A stretch of 64,000 bases of DNA from Emcibacter nanhaiensis (GTDB lineage: Bacteria > Pseudomonadota > Alphaproteobacteria > Sphingomonadales > Emcibacteraceae), in NCBI RefSeq assembly GCF_006385175.1, contig NZ_VFIY01000008.1, positions 62,001 to 126,000 on the forward strand, read 5' to 3'. The notes under the pieces were generated by a model. It saw nothing but the letters and a program-made list of their open reading frames with translations. It had not been told where the DNA came from and ran no database searches. Each line of letters starts with the position of its first letter. The first letter of the stretch is position 1. A program made the translations under genes and the position numbers. Of the stretch, positions 47,384 to 56,630 are shown in pieces.

Positions 47384-47397
47384 CAAACGATCACTCC

Positions 47398-48204
47398 CTA
47401 ACGCGAGACCCAGCCGCCATCGATCACCAGTTCGAGGCCGGTGACAAAACCTGCTTCGTCAGACGCCAGATAGACAGCACCCATGGCAATATCTTCCGGC
47501 TCGCCCAGACGGCCGATCGGCTGCATATCAATGAATTCCTGCTCGATGACTTTGGGGTCATTACCCCGGATACCTTTTGCCGCCCAGGTGTCAAACACAT
47601 CCTGCAACATTGGTGTTCTGATAAACCCCGGATGGATGGAATTGACCCGTATATTGAAACCTGCCTCCGCAAATTCGATGGCCAGGCTTTTGGTCATCTG
47701 CCGCACCGCCCCCTTGGAAGTATTGTAAGCCATCTGGTTGGCAAAGGCGATAATCCCGGCAATAGAAGAAATGTTGATGATCGAGGCCCCTTTGGAATTT
47801 CTGCCCCCGCTTTCCCTAAGCAGATTTAACATTGCCTTCGATCCCATAAACGGACCGTCCACATTGACTGACTGAACCCAGCGCCAGCCTTCCAGGGTAA
47901 TTTCATCAATAGGTCCGACAAGCTCTACACCGGCGTTATGAACCAAGACGTCAAGACGCCCATGATCTTTGGCTATCTTGTCCGAAAGAACCACCCACTC
48001 AGATTCTTCAGCCACATCAAGTGTAATCGCTTCTGCCGCTCCGGAAGCATCAATAATTTTCTGCACCGCCCGGGCAGCTGTGGCACCGTTTTTGTCGGCG
48101 ACATAGACCAGCGCACCTTCCTTAGCCATGGCCAGGGCAATGCCTTCTCCTATGCCTTGTCCGGCGCCAGTGACAAGTGCGATTTTACCCTGCAAGCGTC
48201 CCAT
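47398..48204 (-). CDS. SDR-family oxidoreductase
   Basis: A 268-residue short-chain dehydrogenase. The NAD(P)-binding TGAGQGIG is at residues 12-19, NNAG-like NAG near 90-92, catalytic Ser146/147 in INISSIAG, and Tyr160-x-x-x-Lys164. An acidic Asp in VADKN after the second strand favours NAD over NADP. The start is the ATG behind AGGAG; longer readings overlap the cupin gene. It lies one base from the cupin stop codon. It probably interconverts a hydroxy and a keto group in the operon's pathway. Confidence 0.9.
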   Translation of the reverse strand: MGRLQGKIALVTGAGQGIGEGIALAMAKEGALVYVADKNGATAARAVQKIIDASGAAEAITLDVAEESEWVVLSDKIAKDHGRLDVLVHNAGVELVGPIDEITLEGWRWVQSVNVDGPFMGSKAMLNLLRESGGRNSKGASIINISSIAGIIAFANQMAYNTSKGAVRQMTKSLAIEFAEAGFNIRVNSIHPGFIRTPMLQDVFDTWAAKGIRGNDPKVIEQEFIDMQPIGRLGEPEDIAMGAVYLASDEAGFVTGLELVIDGGWVSR

Positions 48205-48205
48205 T

Positions 48206-48619
48206 TTATGCTCCTGTATTTGATTCATAGAGGTCCCGGACGGCATTATGGTCCAGTATTGACTGCACATTTCCCTCATCGTCCATAAAAATCACAGGAC
48301 CAAAATTGGTGAAATAAAGTTCCGTATATTCCGGGAAACTGGTTAGTTCATGGATCACGTCGAGTGGTTCATACCCGTAGTCACCGGCGGCAGCCTCACC
48401 GGCCCGGTAGACCATACGCCCCTTGGTAACCAGATATTCGCCGGCACCAAAATGCTGGTGACGGGGGAAACTGCTGCCTGCAGCGCAGCGGAAATACACC
48501 GTCCAGGCACCAGTAATATTGCAGGTTCGCAGCAGGCGGAAGTCCACACCATCCACCATTTCCACCCAGGGCAGTTCTTCTGTTTTAACCAAAATGTCCT
48601 TCACAAATGTCTTGCTCAT
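48206..48619 (-). CDS. Cupin-domain protein, putative C-C bond-cleaving dioxygenase
   Basis: A 137-residue single cupin. The metal site is visible as His54, His56 and Glu61 (HQHFGAGE) with His90 in the second motif. It resembles the cupin group that contains 2,4'-dihydroxyacetophenone dioxygenase and acetylacetone dioxygenase, which cleave C-C bonds of hydroxy- or diketones. That role fits well with the acyl-CoA ligase, SDR and E1 genes downstream, but it is inference. A broken copy of a related cupin lies at 52300-52549. It is the second gene of the operon behind the TBDR. Confidence 0.75.
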   Translation of the reverse strand: MSKTFVKDILVKTEELPWVEMVDGVDFRLLRTCNITGAWTVYFRCAAGSSFPRHQHFGAGEYLVTKGRMVYRAGEAAAGDYGYEPLDVIHELTSFPEYTELYFTNFGPVIFMDDEGNVQSILDHNAVRDLYESNTGA

Positions 48620-48714
48620 CTTTTGTCTCCTGCCGATCGGTAATCTGTACAGATCATTCCTTCTGTCTTCCGACCGGATAATTTTAATATCAATTTCAGG
48701 CCGGTTCCCCGGCA

Positions 48715-48732
48715 GGACCGGAAAACCGGTCC
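48715..48732 (-). terminator. Hairpin between TBDR and cupin genes
   Basis: GGACCGG and CCGGTCC pair around AAAA just past the TBDR stop codon. No T-run follows on the minus strand, so it may lessen or process rather than end transcription into the cupin operon. Confidence 0.35.
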
Positions 48733-48737
48733 AGCCG

Positions 48738-50990
48738 TCAGTAGATAAATTTCACTTCAAGACCATAGGTTCTCGGCGGTGCCAGATTGCCTGTGGCCGT
48801 TGAGTCAATAATGTCTCCGTTGAAGGTGCCGTTGGTCGCTACCGCCACATCGGCAATATTGTCGATATAGGTGGAGACCTTCCATTGACCGTCTGCGGTT
48901 TCATAAGTCGCCCGGGCTTTCAGCCAGTGATAGGCATCCTGCTTGAGTGCATCCACATTAAAAGCGGAGAAATAGACTTTGTCTTTCCAAGCCCAGTCGC
49001 CCCTGAGGGTAATGCTGTCGCCACCGGCAAGTTCGATGCGATATTCTGCGCCCAGGATAATCTTGAACTCCGGCGCCCGGGGAAGCCGGTAACCGTCCAG
49101 GTTCTGAATACCGGCGCCCGGGTTTTTCGGATCGATCAGCATCGCGTCCTTGAACTGGGCATCCAGCCAGGCAAAACCGAAATCGATCTGAAACGCCTCG
49201 CTGACCAGCCATACACCTTCCAGTTCCACACCTTTAATTTCCGCGTTGGCAGCATTCCGGACGATAGTGTTGTTGTTTTCCACATCCTGGATCTGAAGAT
49301 CGGTATAGTCATAATAGAAGAACGCCGCATTCATGCGCAGGCGCTGATCAAACAGATCAGCCTTGATGCCTGCTTCATAAGCCCAGATTTCCTCAGGCTC
49401 GAACGGTGTATTCTGATAACTGCCGATATTAAAGCCACCGCTCTTGAAACCTTTGGATATGGTTCCGTAGAGAAAGACTTCGTCGTTCACAGTAAAATTC
49501 AAACCGACCTTCGGCGTGAAACTATTGAAGGTCTCATCTTCCAGGTCCGCCACGTTGTCAAGAAGACCGGGAATGAAACTTTCAAACACCACCGCATTCT
49601 GCCCGCCGCGTTTTTCCGTGCTGTAGCGGCCGCCAAGCACAAGATCGAGCCGGTCAGACAGGCTGTATGTGGCTTCTCCGAATATTGCAAAAGCTTCCGT
49701 TTCCGCGGTACCGTTCAGTTTCAACAGACAACATCCGGGATCGGACGGCAGACCGAACTGCTCGTCAATGAAAGGCAGAAAATATTCATTCCTGACATCA
49801 TTATCCTCGGTGAAGTAATAGAGCCCGAGGATCCAGGACAGGTCACCGTCGGACGGCGAACTCAGCTGAATTTCCTGGCTGAACTGGCGGTGATCCTCCT
49901 CCCTGAGCTGGTCCACCCCGAAAGCGGCAGACGTATCCAGATCATTCCGGTTAAGGGGATGGGTTTCCTTGTAAGCCGTAATGGAATTGACTGTGTAATC
50001 CCCGATGCTGTAATCCACATGGGCGCTCAGGCCCCAGATTTCCGGTTTATTGAAATGTTCAATATCTGATCCCAGTGTGCGGGACTTGACTTTGGGCAAT
50101 GTGCCACCCTGAGCCGTGACATAATCGCGGAAGAAGGGGTTGGTTGCTGTACCTCGATCCAGATAGAGCCATACGGACTGTGTATCATCCGCCTTGTAGT
50201 AGTCACCAGTCAGGGTGATGGTCAGATCGTCGCTTGGCCGGGCCTCTATGGTCAGGCGGGTGACAAAATCATCTTTTGACTCCCCTTCACCGGTAACGGC
50301 GCCAAGGCCGAGCGGGTCATCTACCGGCCGAATGAATGTCGTATACCCCGCATGATTTTCCTTTTGCACCGCCAGCCGGGCCAGCAGTTTGTCGCCGGCA
50401 AGAGGGCCGCTGATTGCGCCAAAGGCCTTGTAATGATCATAATTTCCGACAGTGAATGACCCCTCAAGGGCAAACTCGTCCGTCGGCTTCTTCGGAATCA
50501 GGTTCACAGAGCCGGACGTAGCGTTCCGTCCATAGAGGGTGCCTTGGGGACCGCGCACAACTTCGACCCGGTCGAGATCGAAAAATCCGGGCACCGCAGC
50601 GGATGAACGAGACATGTAAACACCATCAACGTGCAGGGCAGTTGAACTGTCAGTACCGCCAATGATGCCGGAATAACCGATGCCACGGATATAGACCTGC
50701 GCCTCGCCCTGATAGAGCGCCACATCCATGCTCGGATTGAATTGACCCAGACCTTCCACGTCGGTAATGGACCGGTTTTCCAGTCCCTCACCGCTCAGGG
50801 CCGAGATGGCTGACGCCGTTGTCTGCAGATTTGTTGTCCTGCGTTGAGCAGTGATCAGGATTTCCTCCATGGTCAATGTTTCATTTCCTTCGGGCTCTGC
50901 TTTTGCGGCATATCCTTGCGAAATGACGGACAGACTGCTCAACACAACGCCACCCAACAGGGCGGATTTCAATTTTCTTGTTGGTTCCAC
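48738..50990 (-). CDS. TonB-dependent receptor
   Basis: A 750-residue outer-membrane receptor with a signal peptide, a TonB box MEEILITA at residues 41-48, a plug domain (VEVVRGPQGTLYGRNATSGS) and a barrel ending in KFIY. I place the start at a GTG with a perfect GGAGG six bases before it; the longer reading starts from a TTG with no ribosome site. It heads the minus-strand operon with the cupin, SDR, ligase and E1/E2 genes and faces a divergent AraC regulator, so it should import the substrate of that pathway. Confidence 0.88.
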   Translation of the reverse strand: MEPTRKLKSALLGGVVLSSLSVISQGYAAKAEPEGNETLTMEEILITAQRRTTNLQTTASAISALSGEGLENRSITDVEGLGQFNPSMDVALYQGEAQVYIRGIGYSGIIGGTDSSTALHVDGVYMSRSSAAVPGFFDLDRVEVVRGPQGTLYGRNATSGSVNLIPKKPTDEFALEGSFTVGNYDHYKAFGAISGPLAGDKLLARLAVQKENHAGYTTFIRPVDDPLGLGAVTGEGESKDDFVTRLTIEARPSDDLTITLTGDYYKADDTQSVWLYLDRGTATNPFFRDYVTAQGGTLPKVKSRTLGSDIEHFNKPEIWGLSAHVDYSIGDYTVNSITAYKETHPLNRNDLDTSAAFGVDQLREEDHRQFSQEIQLSSPSDGDLSWILGLYYFTEDNDVRNEYFLPFIDEQFGLPSDPGCCLLKLNGTAETEAFAIFGEATYSLSDRLDLVLGGRYSTEKRGGQNAVVFESFIPGLLDNVADLEDETFNSFTPKVGLNFTVNDEVFLYGTISKGFKSGGFNIGSYQNTPFEPEEIWAYEAGIKADLFDQRLRMNAAFFYYDYTDLQIQDVENNNTIVRNAANAEIKGVELEGVWLVSEAFQIDFGFAWLDAQFKDAMLIDPKNPGAGIQNLDGYRLPRAPEFKIILGAEYRIELAGGDSITLRGDWAWKDKVYFSAFNVDALKQDAYHWLKARATYETADGQWKVSTYIDNIADVAVATNGTFNGDIIDSTATGNLAPPRTYGLEVKFIY

Positions 50991-51269
50991 TGTTACCTCC
51001 ACTTGTTGATTATGAATGTTTGATAACAAATGGCGCCAAAAGAAACTTGGTCCGTAACGAAGGCTGTGTTGTGTGACAGCGAAGGCGGAGTCTCTATTTT
51101 TCCGTTCAATTGAAGCCTGGATGGAAAAAATTTGGCTGTGGGAGAAATTATCTTGGTCAAGAGAGAACTATTTGTAGTTTTTTTGCAGAAATTAGCGGTT
51201 TCCTTGCATTTTTCTAGATTCCAAGGGATACTTTAGAAAAATATAACAGTTTGATCAGGGAAGTTTCAT

Positions 51270-52241
51270 ATGACTGCAGTTGTGTACAGTACCTCAGGTG
51301 AACAGGACCTTCGTTTCTGGTCTACTCAACCCGGCACCAATGCGGACTATTTTGATGAATGGTCAGAAATGCTTCGAGCCTCCCATCTTCCTTGGACTAT
51401 TGAAAAGAAGAGCAAACCGGATTTCAATGCTAACCTCAGTGTTAGATCATTCTGCGGTTATAAACTTGTTCAATGCGCCTGTGACCACCTTACCGGTTTC
51501 CGCAGGGCAAGCGAAATTGCCAATACCAATGAAGCCTACTTCAGCATCCTGTTGCTACGTAAAGGCCGGGAATTTATCACTGCAGGACAAAATGACCTGC
51601 ACTTGCAGGAAAATGATATCCTGCTGTGGGACAGCACACAAAATATGTCGTTCGAGGTGCCGGAAAGATTGGAAAAAACAACCCTGATCATTCCGGAAAC
51701 CGCTCTGACAAGTGTGTTCCCACAAGCGCATGATTATGCTGGTACAGTCATTTCCGGATCCAGCGGCATGGGCGCCCTTCTCGGTCGCCACATCATGTCA
51801 CTTCACGGGGAAATGTGGAGTCTGGGCGAAAATCATCTGACTTCGCTGATGCGGCCAACCCTGCAGATCCTGGCCACCGCACTAACTGGCGAAACGGAAG
51901 TGCTGCAGAGTACCAACCGTCGCATGACCCTAGCTCGTATCAAAAATTATATTGTCATGAACCTTAAGGATTTTGACCTTTCCCCATCCCGTATTGCTTC
52001 TGAAATGGGGATCAGCACCCGGTATCTGCATATTCTCTTTCGCGAAGAAGGCAGCACGGTTAGTGCCTGGATCAAGAAATGCCGGCTGCACAAATGCCGG
52101 GAAGATCTGGCTATTGCCAAAACGACGGGCCTTTCAATAACGGAAATAGCTTACAAATGGGGCTTCAACGACCTCAGCCACTTCAGCAAGAGCTTCAAGG
52201 AAGAATTTGGGTTGTCCCCACGTGCATTTCAGAAACACTGA
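51270..52241 (+). CDS. AraC-family transcriptional regulator
   Basis: A 323-residue regulator with an N-terminal AraC-binding-like domain (about 50-190) and a C-terminal double helix-turn-helix (about 225-320; RIASEMGISTRYLHILF and ITEIAYKWGFNDLSHFSKSF). It resembles FeaR-type activators of aromatic amine or ketone catabolism. It is divergent from the TBDR/cupin operon across 279 bases and so is its likely activator. A fragment of a related AraC gene survives at 52930-53130. Confidence 0.9.
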   Translation: MTAVVYSTSGEQDLRFWSTQPGTNADYFDEWSEMLRASHLPWTIEKKSKPDFNANLSVRSFCGYKLVQCACDHLTGFRRASEIANTNEAYFSILLLRKGREFITAGQNDLHLQENDILLWDSTQNMSFEVPERLEKTTLIIPETALTSVFPQAHDYAGTVISGSSGMGALLGRHIMSLHGEMWSLGENHLTSLMRPTLQILATALTGETEVLQSTNRRMTLARIKNYIVMNLKDFDLSPSRIASEMGISTRYLHILFREEGSTVSAWIKKCRLHKCREDLAIAKTTGLSITEIAYKWGFNDLSHFSKSFKEEFGLSPRAFQKH

Positions 52242-52243
52242 AT

Positions 52244-52269
52244 AAAAAAGCCGGGGAAAAATCCCCGGC
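52244..52269 (-). terminator. Terminator facing the decayed cupin gene
   Basis: GCCGGGGA and TCCCCGGC pair, and on the minus strand six T follow (52249-52244). It directs transcription end of the minus-strand pseudogene unit and touches the 3' end of the AraC gene. Confidence 0.75.
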
Positions 52270-52299
52270 AGGTAGGGGGATACCCCATAAGCGAAGTCA

Positions 52300-52549
52300 T
52301 TATACAGTAAATTTTACGGGTGCCTGATTGCCCGAAGTAACTTCTGACAGAAGCGCACCATCCGGCACCTTGCTCGGATTACCGTCCTCATCCGTAAAAA
52401 TCAGCGGGCCTTAACCGATGAACAGCATCTCCGTATCCCCGTCCACACTTGTATGGGTATGTAGAGCACCGAGCGCCTCATAACCCCAGTCACCAGCCTC
52501 GGCGGTACCGTTGACATCTTTCATGCGGCCCTTGGTCATGAGTAGATCC
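52300..52549 (-). pseudogene. Cupin pseudogene (3' half)
   Basis: The minus strand reads MTKGRM, then AGDWGYEALGALHTHTS, TEMLF, GPLIFTDEDGNPS and ends in TAA at 52300-52302. This matches the second half of the intact cupin at 48206-48619 (VTKGRM, AGDYGYEPL, GPVIFMDDEGN). A TAA stop at 52411-52413 interrupts it, and the first half with the metal-binding HxH is missing. At its upstream end it is joined directly to a PNPOx-like fragment. Confidence 0.8.
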
Positions 52550-52860
52550 CCGGTATGACAAACAGGAGGGCCACATTGGGGTTCGCAAGGATATTCTGCA
52601 GGCTGAAAATGAGCTTGTTCCCCGGCCGTTCAGGCAGATAGAGGAACTTATCATCCTCGGTGTGGTTAAATCCCAGGTCGGCACCGCGAGGGAAGACATC
52701 GGGAAATCCGTCCGCCGTGAACACAGATAAGGGAGATAGTCCGATAAAGCGCCTACCCACATCATCCAGGGAAGAAATGATCTTTTTGGTCACAAGTGGT
52801 GCGCTTCCCGAGACTGTTGCGCAATTCTTCAACTGTTGTACCGGGTGAATGGCTATCCAT
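52545..52860 (-). pseudogene. PNPOx-like (pyridoxamine 5'-phosphate oxidase family) pseudogene
   Basis: The gene opens with a normal ribosome site (AGGAAATCTG) and ATG at 52860 and reads MDSHSPGTTVEELRNSLG. The family sequence then continues in another frame (APLVTKKIISSLDDVG, RRFIGLSP, ERPGNK, SLQNILANPNVALLFVIPG), so a frameshift lies near 52797-52806. It stops after about 100 residues of a protein that is normally near 200, at the joint with the cupin remnant (CCGGGGATC). A deletion seems to have fused the two genes. Confidence 0.75.
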
Positions 52861-52929
52861 CAGATTTCCTTTTTTGTGGTATGGGTTGGGAAGGAAGTAT
52901 TTGTTCGATTTGTTTTGCAACGGCAAAGC

Positions 52930-53130
52930 GCCGCTACTAACGACCTCGCCAATCGTCTGCACCTGTATATCGGTCAGAATTTCCGGGTCGATAATATTAC
53001 GCCGTCCTTCGCGGCGAATGCTCTCGGCTGTTCTCTCTGGAATATTCACAAGATCTGCCAGAACATGGGCACCACCTTCGGTAAGTTGTTGCTGGAAGCT
53101 CGGCTGTCAGCAGCCTTCAACATTGGGTGA
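52930..53130 (+). pseudogene. AraC-family regulator fragment
   Basis: About 58 residues on the + strand (DLANRLHLYIGQNF, then FAANALGCSLWNIHKICQNMG, TTFGKLLLEARLSAA) align with the first HTH of AraC regulators, including the intact one upstream (SRIASEMGISTRYLHILF). The N-terminal ligand domain and the second HTH are absent, and a stop codon follows at once. There is no start codon suited to it. It is a remnant. Confidence 0.7.
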
Positions 53131-53149
53131 GCCAGATATCTATTTCGGT

Positions 53150-53275
53150 CAGGGTGTTTTAGAGAATTTGAGTAAGTTTTGGAAAATGGTGTGGCCGAGA
53201 GGTACCGGAACTCATTTATAATTCAATAAGATAAGAGAAAAATTACTCATCTTATGCGCATTTTCGGTAAAGAGA
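53150..53275 (+). repeat. Dispersed double-hairpin repeat, copy D (degenerate)
   Basis: TTTTGGAAAATGGTGTGGCC and GAGAGGTACCGG (53179-53208) match hairpin 1 and its flank. A worn hairpin 2 (AAAAATTACTCA...TGCGCATTTT, 53238-53264) has lost most of its pairing. It lies between the decayed cassette and the 3' end of the histidine kinase gene. Confidence 0.6.
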
Positions 53276-53333
53276 ACATCTCTGAAACGGAATGTAATTT
53301 GGCCTGAATTGGCCATATACTAGCTAAATAATA

Positions 53334-54881
53334 TCACCCCTGGTCAATGAACACTGGAAGCCTGACGATCGCAACAATGCCGCCGTTTTTCCCGTTATGT
53401 AACTCCACGCTGCCGTTGTGAGCCAGCACAATACTTTTGACCACCGTAAGACCGAGGCCAAAACCGCCGGTCTTACGATTGCGGGAACGATCTGTCCGGT
53501 AAAATGGTTCAAAAACCCGTTCCAGGTCTTCCTCATCAAGACCCGGGCCGTCATCCTCGATTTCGATAACAGCGAAATCTTCTTCTTTTTCCATACGGCA
53601 TCGGGCCCGATGACCAAATTTGACCGCATTGCTCAACAGGTTCCCGAACAGGCGCCGAAGCGCCAGCGGATCACCGGAAATGACAACGGGCGCTTCCGCC
53701 GTCAGTTGCACATCGTGGCCCATATCGGAAAAATCATTGGTCACACTTTCCAACAGGGATCTCAGCTCAAGCTTCTCGCGTTCACTCGCCCCGCCGGCTT
53801 CGCGCACAAGCGTCAAGGTCGCCACAATCATTTCTTCCATTTCGGCAATATCCGCCGCCGCCTTCTCCCTGATATCCTCCGGTGCGGCATCCAGCCGGTA
53901 GGTGAGCCGGGTGAGCGGCGTTCTCAGGTCGTGAGCAATGGCGCCAACCATATCCGTCCGCTCCCGCACGTAAGCCTGCAAACTGTCCCTCATCTGATTC
54001 AGCGCGTGTGCTACTGTTCCGAGTTCGGCTGGCCCGTCGACTTCAGAGATCGTTGCTTCCGGATCAATCCCCATCTGTTCCGCTGCGCGCGCAAACTTCA
54101 GGATCGGCCGTGTCAACGTTCGGGCGAAGAAGTGAGCCAGCGGCACCATGACCAGAACCCCGCCCAGGAGCCAGAGCAGCGTTTCCTTAACGTAAGGAGA
54201 CAACAGCGGTGGAGAGGGAGAGCGAAGGACCAGCCAGCGCCCCTCGTCCTGCCTGACCGCCAAAAAGAACGGCCCCTCGGCCACCATCCCCTGCAAATCC
54301 CGAAACATATCCTGGCTTGGCGCCAGTCCGAAAGGATCCGACCGGCCGTCGCCCGGCATCTGGTAGGGATCAAGTGTGTCCGGCCAGGGTAACAAATCAC
54401 TAAAACCCAGCTCATTTTCTGATTTGTCCTCGCCCGGTGGCGGACCTGGTGGGCCGTCGCCCCGTTGCCCCCATCTCTCCGGCGCGCCATCTTCCTGGGG
54501 ATTATCCGATCTTCCGGACCGCAAAATAACCTGATCCCGGCTCAGGCCCAGATGATCGGCGAGCACCTCTGCGAGTGTGCTGTCCCGCCAGTCCAGTTTA
54601 TCGGGCCGGGAAACCTCAGCTTGCTCCTGATATCTGAAGGGTGTGATATCCTCACTATTGACCGCCTTGTTATACAACACCAGAAGTTCTGAAGCGCTGT
54701 AGATTTCCGGCGGATCAGGTACATGCAGGATGGCGCGAACGCCATTGACGGCAAAGGCAAAAAGAAGGCAAATAACCAGTAGCACGAACACCCGCGTGAA
54801 AAGACTGGGTGACCAGTTCAGGACGCGAACTGCATTTTTCCTATCGTCGGGAAACTTTGGGGACAAACATATATCCTTCAT
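53334..54881 (-). CDS. Sensor histidine kinase
   Basis: A 515-residue membrane sensor kinase. Two transmembrane segments (about 30-50 and 234-252) enclose a periplasmic domain of about 180 residues with an unusual Gly/Pro/acidic-rich stretch near 138-155. A HAMP domain, the phosphorylated His317 (IAHDLRTPL), the N box (LLSNAVKFG) and G boxes (DDGPGLDEED and GGFGLGLTVV) follow. It overlaps the response regulator gene by 41 bases, so the pair is co-translated. The signal is unknown. Confidence 0.92.
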   Translation of the reverse strand: MKDICLSPKFPDDRKNAVRVLNWSPSLFTRVFVLLVICLLFAFAVNGVRAILHVPDPPEIYSASELLVLYNKAVNSEDITPFRYQEQAEVSRPDKLDWRDSTLAEVLADHLGLSRDQVILRSGRSDNPQEDGAPERWGQRGDGPPGPPPGEDKSENELGFSDLLPWPDTLDPYQMPGDGRSDPFGLAPSQDMFRDLQGMVAEGPFFLAVRQDEGRWLVLRSPSPPLLSPYVKETLLWLLGGVLVMVPLAHFFARTLTRPILKFARAAEQMGIDPEATISEVDGPAELGTVAHALNQMRDSLQAYVRERTDMVGAIAHDLRTPLTRLTYRLDAAPEDIREKAAADIAEMEEMIVATLTLVREAGGASEREKLELRSLLESVTNDFSDMGHDVQLTAEAPVVISGDPLALRRLFGNLLSNAVKFGHRARCRMEKEEDFAVIEIEDDGPGLDEEDLERVFEPFYRTDRSRNRKTGGFGLGLTVVKSIVLAHNGSVELHNGKNGGIVAIVRLPVFIDQG

Positions 54882-55575
54882 TGCGGATGGTGCGGATCAG
54901 GTCCTCCCCCTCATCCGCTCCCAGCTTCCGCCGCAGGCGGCTGACCTGCACATCAATCGATCGATCAAAAACATCCGCATCGGGGCCTTTGACATATTCC
55001 AGAAGCTGATCCCGCGACAGAACCCGCTGCGGACGTTCCGACATGATACGCAACAGGGAAAATTCTCCGTCGGACAGATTTACCACGACCCCCTGTGGAT
55101 TTTTCAGTTCATGACGGCCGAGATTGAGCTGCCAACCTGCAAACTGAATGATTTTGTTGTGACTGTCGATCTGCTCGCCGGGGTCTTTGCGCCGACGCAG
55201 CACTGCACGCACCCGGGCAAGAAGTTCCCTCGGATTGCCTGGTTTGGCCAGATAGTCATCCGCGCCAATTTCCAGGCCGATGATCCGGTCCGTGTCATCT
55301 CCGATGGCGCTCAGGATTATAATCGGCGGGCCGCCTGCCGCCGTTAGTCTGCGGCAAATACTCAGCCCGTCTTCGCCAGGCATCATGATGTCGAGCACGA
55401 TCAGGTCCACAGCATCCGTTTCCAGGATACTGTCCAGTTCCTCCCCCGATTTGGCCTTGAGAACCGTAAATCCGTGCCGACCAAGGAAATCGGCAATCAG
55501 CTCGCGGATTCCCGGATCGTCATCAACGACCGCAATTCGGGCACCATAATACATATCACTATTGTCACAGTTCAT
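54841..55575 (-). CDS. OmpR-family response regulator
   Basis: A 244-residue response regulator: a receiver domain (acidic pocket at 18-20, phosphoacceptor Asp62 in LIVLDIMMPGEDG) and a C-terminal OmpR-type winged helix (DVFDRSIDVQVSRLRRKLG). The partner kinase gene follows directly. A second ATG seven codons downstream (MYYGARIAVV) is an alternative start; neither has a good ribosome site. It is divergent from the intradiol-like lipoprotein and T4SS operon, with 137 bases between them, so it may control that operon. Confidence 0.92.
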   Translation of the reverse strand: MNCDNSDMYYGARIAVVDDDPGIRELIADFLGRHGFTVLKAKSGEELDSILETDAVDLIVLDIMMPGEDGLSICRRLTAAGGPPIIILSAIGDDTDRIIGLEIGADDYLAKPGNPRELLARVRAVLRRRKDPGEQIDSHNKIIQFAGWQLNLGRHELKNPQGVVVNLSDGEFSLLRIMSERPQRVLSRDQLLEYVKGPDADVFDRSIDVQVSRLRRKLGADEGEDLIRTIRNEGYMFVPKVSRR

Positions 55576-55712
55576 TCGCGAATATTACGCCCAAAATATA
55601 ACCGCTATATCTCAGCACAGCAAGACGACTGAAATATATTGAAATCTGTCAGAAATAAATTGCTGCCATCATGAGTCTGTGGGTGGAGGACAGCTTGAGG
55701 AGTTCTTCACGG

Positions 55713-56630
55713 ATGGAGCATAAAAAGCCCACTATAGAAAATCATGATCGCGGCCTGTTTTTCGATTTGCAAACCATGGCGCCTAACATTCTTGCCCGGC
55801 GCAAAATGCTCGGTCTGCTCGGTAGTGCCGGTGCAGCGGCATTGATCGCCGGCTGTAATGGCGGATCATCAGGAAGCTCGACCGCCACCACCACAACATC
55901 AAGTTCCACGACAAGCGACAGCAGTTCCGACGACAGCTCCAGCAGTAGTGGAGATACGACTTCAAGCTGCGTCGCCGATCCAGAAGAAACCAATGGCCCC
56001 TACCCGGGAGACGGAAGCAACTCGGTAAATGGGTCCACTGTAAACGTGCTGACAGATAGCGGAATTATCAGAAGTGACATCACTTCCAGTTTCGGCAGCT
56101 ATAGCGGCACCGCAGACGGTGTGCCGGTTGTCCTTAATATTCAACTGGTTGACGTGAACAACGGCTGCACCGCGCTCGACGGTTATGTCATCTATCTCTG
56201 GCACTGTAACGCCGAAGGAAAATATTCTCTTTATTCATCAGGCGTCCAGAACGTCAATTACCTGCGCGGTGTCCAGGAAGCGGACTCCGATGGAAATGTC
56301 TCTTTCACCACAATTTTCCCAGGCTGTTATGACGGTCGCTGGCCACATATGCATTTCGAGATCTTTTCCAGCCTGGCTGAAGCGACACAATATGGCAACC
56401 GGGTGCTGTGTTCCCAATTCGCCATGCCGTCAGACGCCGCTTCCACCCTGTACAGCAATGTGTCCGAATATTCCGACAGCGTCTCAAATTTCAACCGCAT
56501 CTCCATTTCTTCCGACAATGTGTTCGGCGACAACAGCTCCGCCGAGATTACAGCCATGACCCCGACAGTGGACAGTGGCAACTATGTGGACGGATATGAG
56601 ATGTCGATCGTTGTCGGCATATCCGCCTAA
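55713..56630 (+). CDS. Exported intradiol ring-cleavage dioxygenase-like lipoprotein
   Basis: A 305-residue protein. Its twin-Arg signal (Arg29-Arg30, RRKMLGLLG) ends in a lipobox (LIAGC, Cys48), followed by a Ser/Thr-rich linker of about 35 residues and an intradiol dioxygenase fold. The four iron ligands of protocatechuate 3,4-dioxygenase are visible as Tyr171, Tyr206, His212 and His214 (CYDGRWPHMH). It should sit outside the cytoplasm and may act on a polyphenol or serve another role. GAGGAG precedes the ATG. Only 16 bases separate it from virB2, so it is probably transcribed with the secretion genes. Confidence 0.82.
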   Translation: MEHKKPTIENHDRGLFFDLQTMAPNILARRKMLGLLGSAGAAALIAGCNGGSSGSSTATTTTSSSTTSDSSSDDSSSSSGDTTSSCVADPEETNGPYPGDGSNSVNGSTVNVLTDSGIIRSDITSSFGSYSGTADGVPVVLNIQLVDVNNGCTALDGYVIYLWHCNAEGKYSLYSSGVQNVNYLRGVQEADSDGNVSFTTIFPGCYDGRWPHMHFEIFSSLAEATQYGNRVLCSQFAMPSDAASTLYSNVSEYSDSVSNFNRISISSDNVFGDNSSAEITAMTPTVDSGNYVDGYEMSIVVGISA

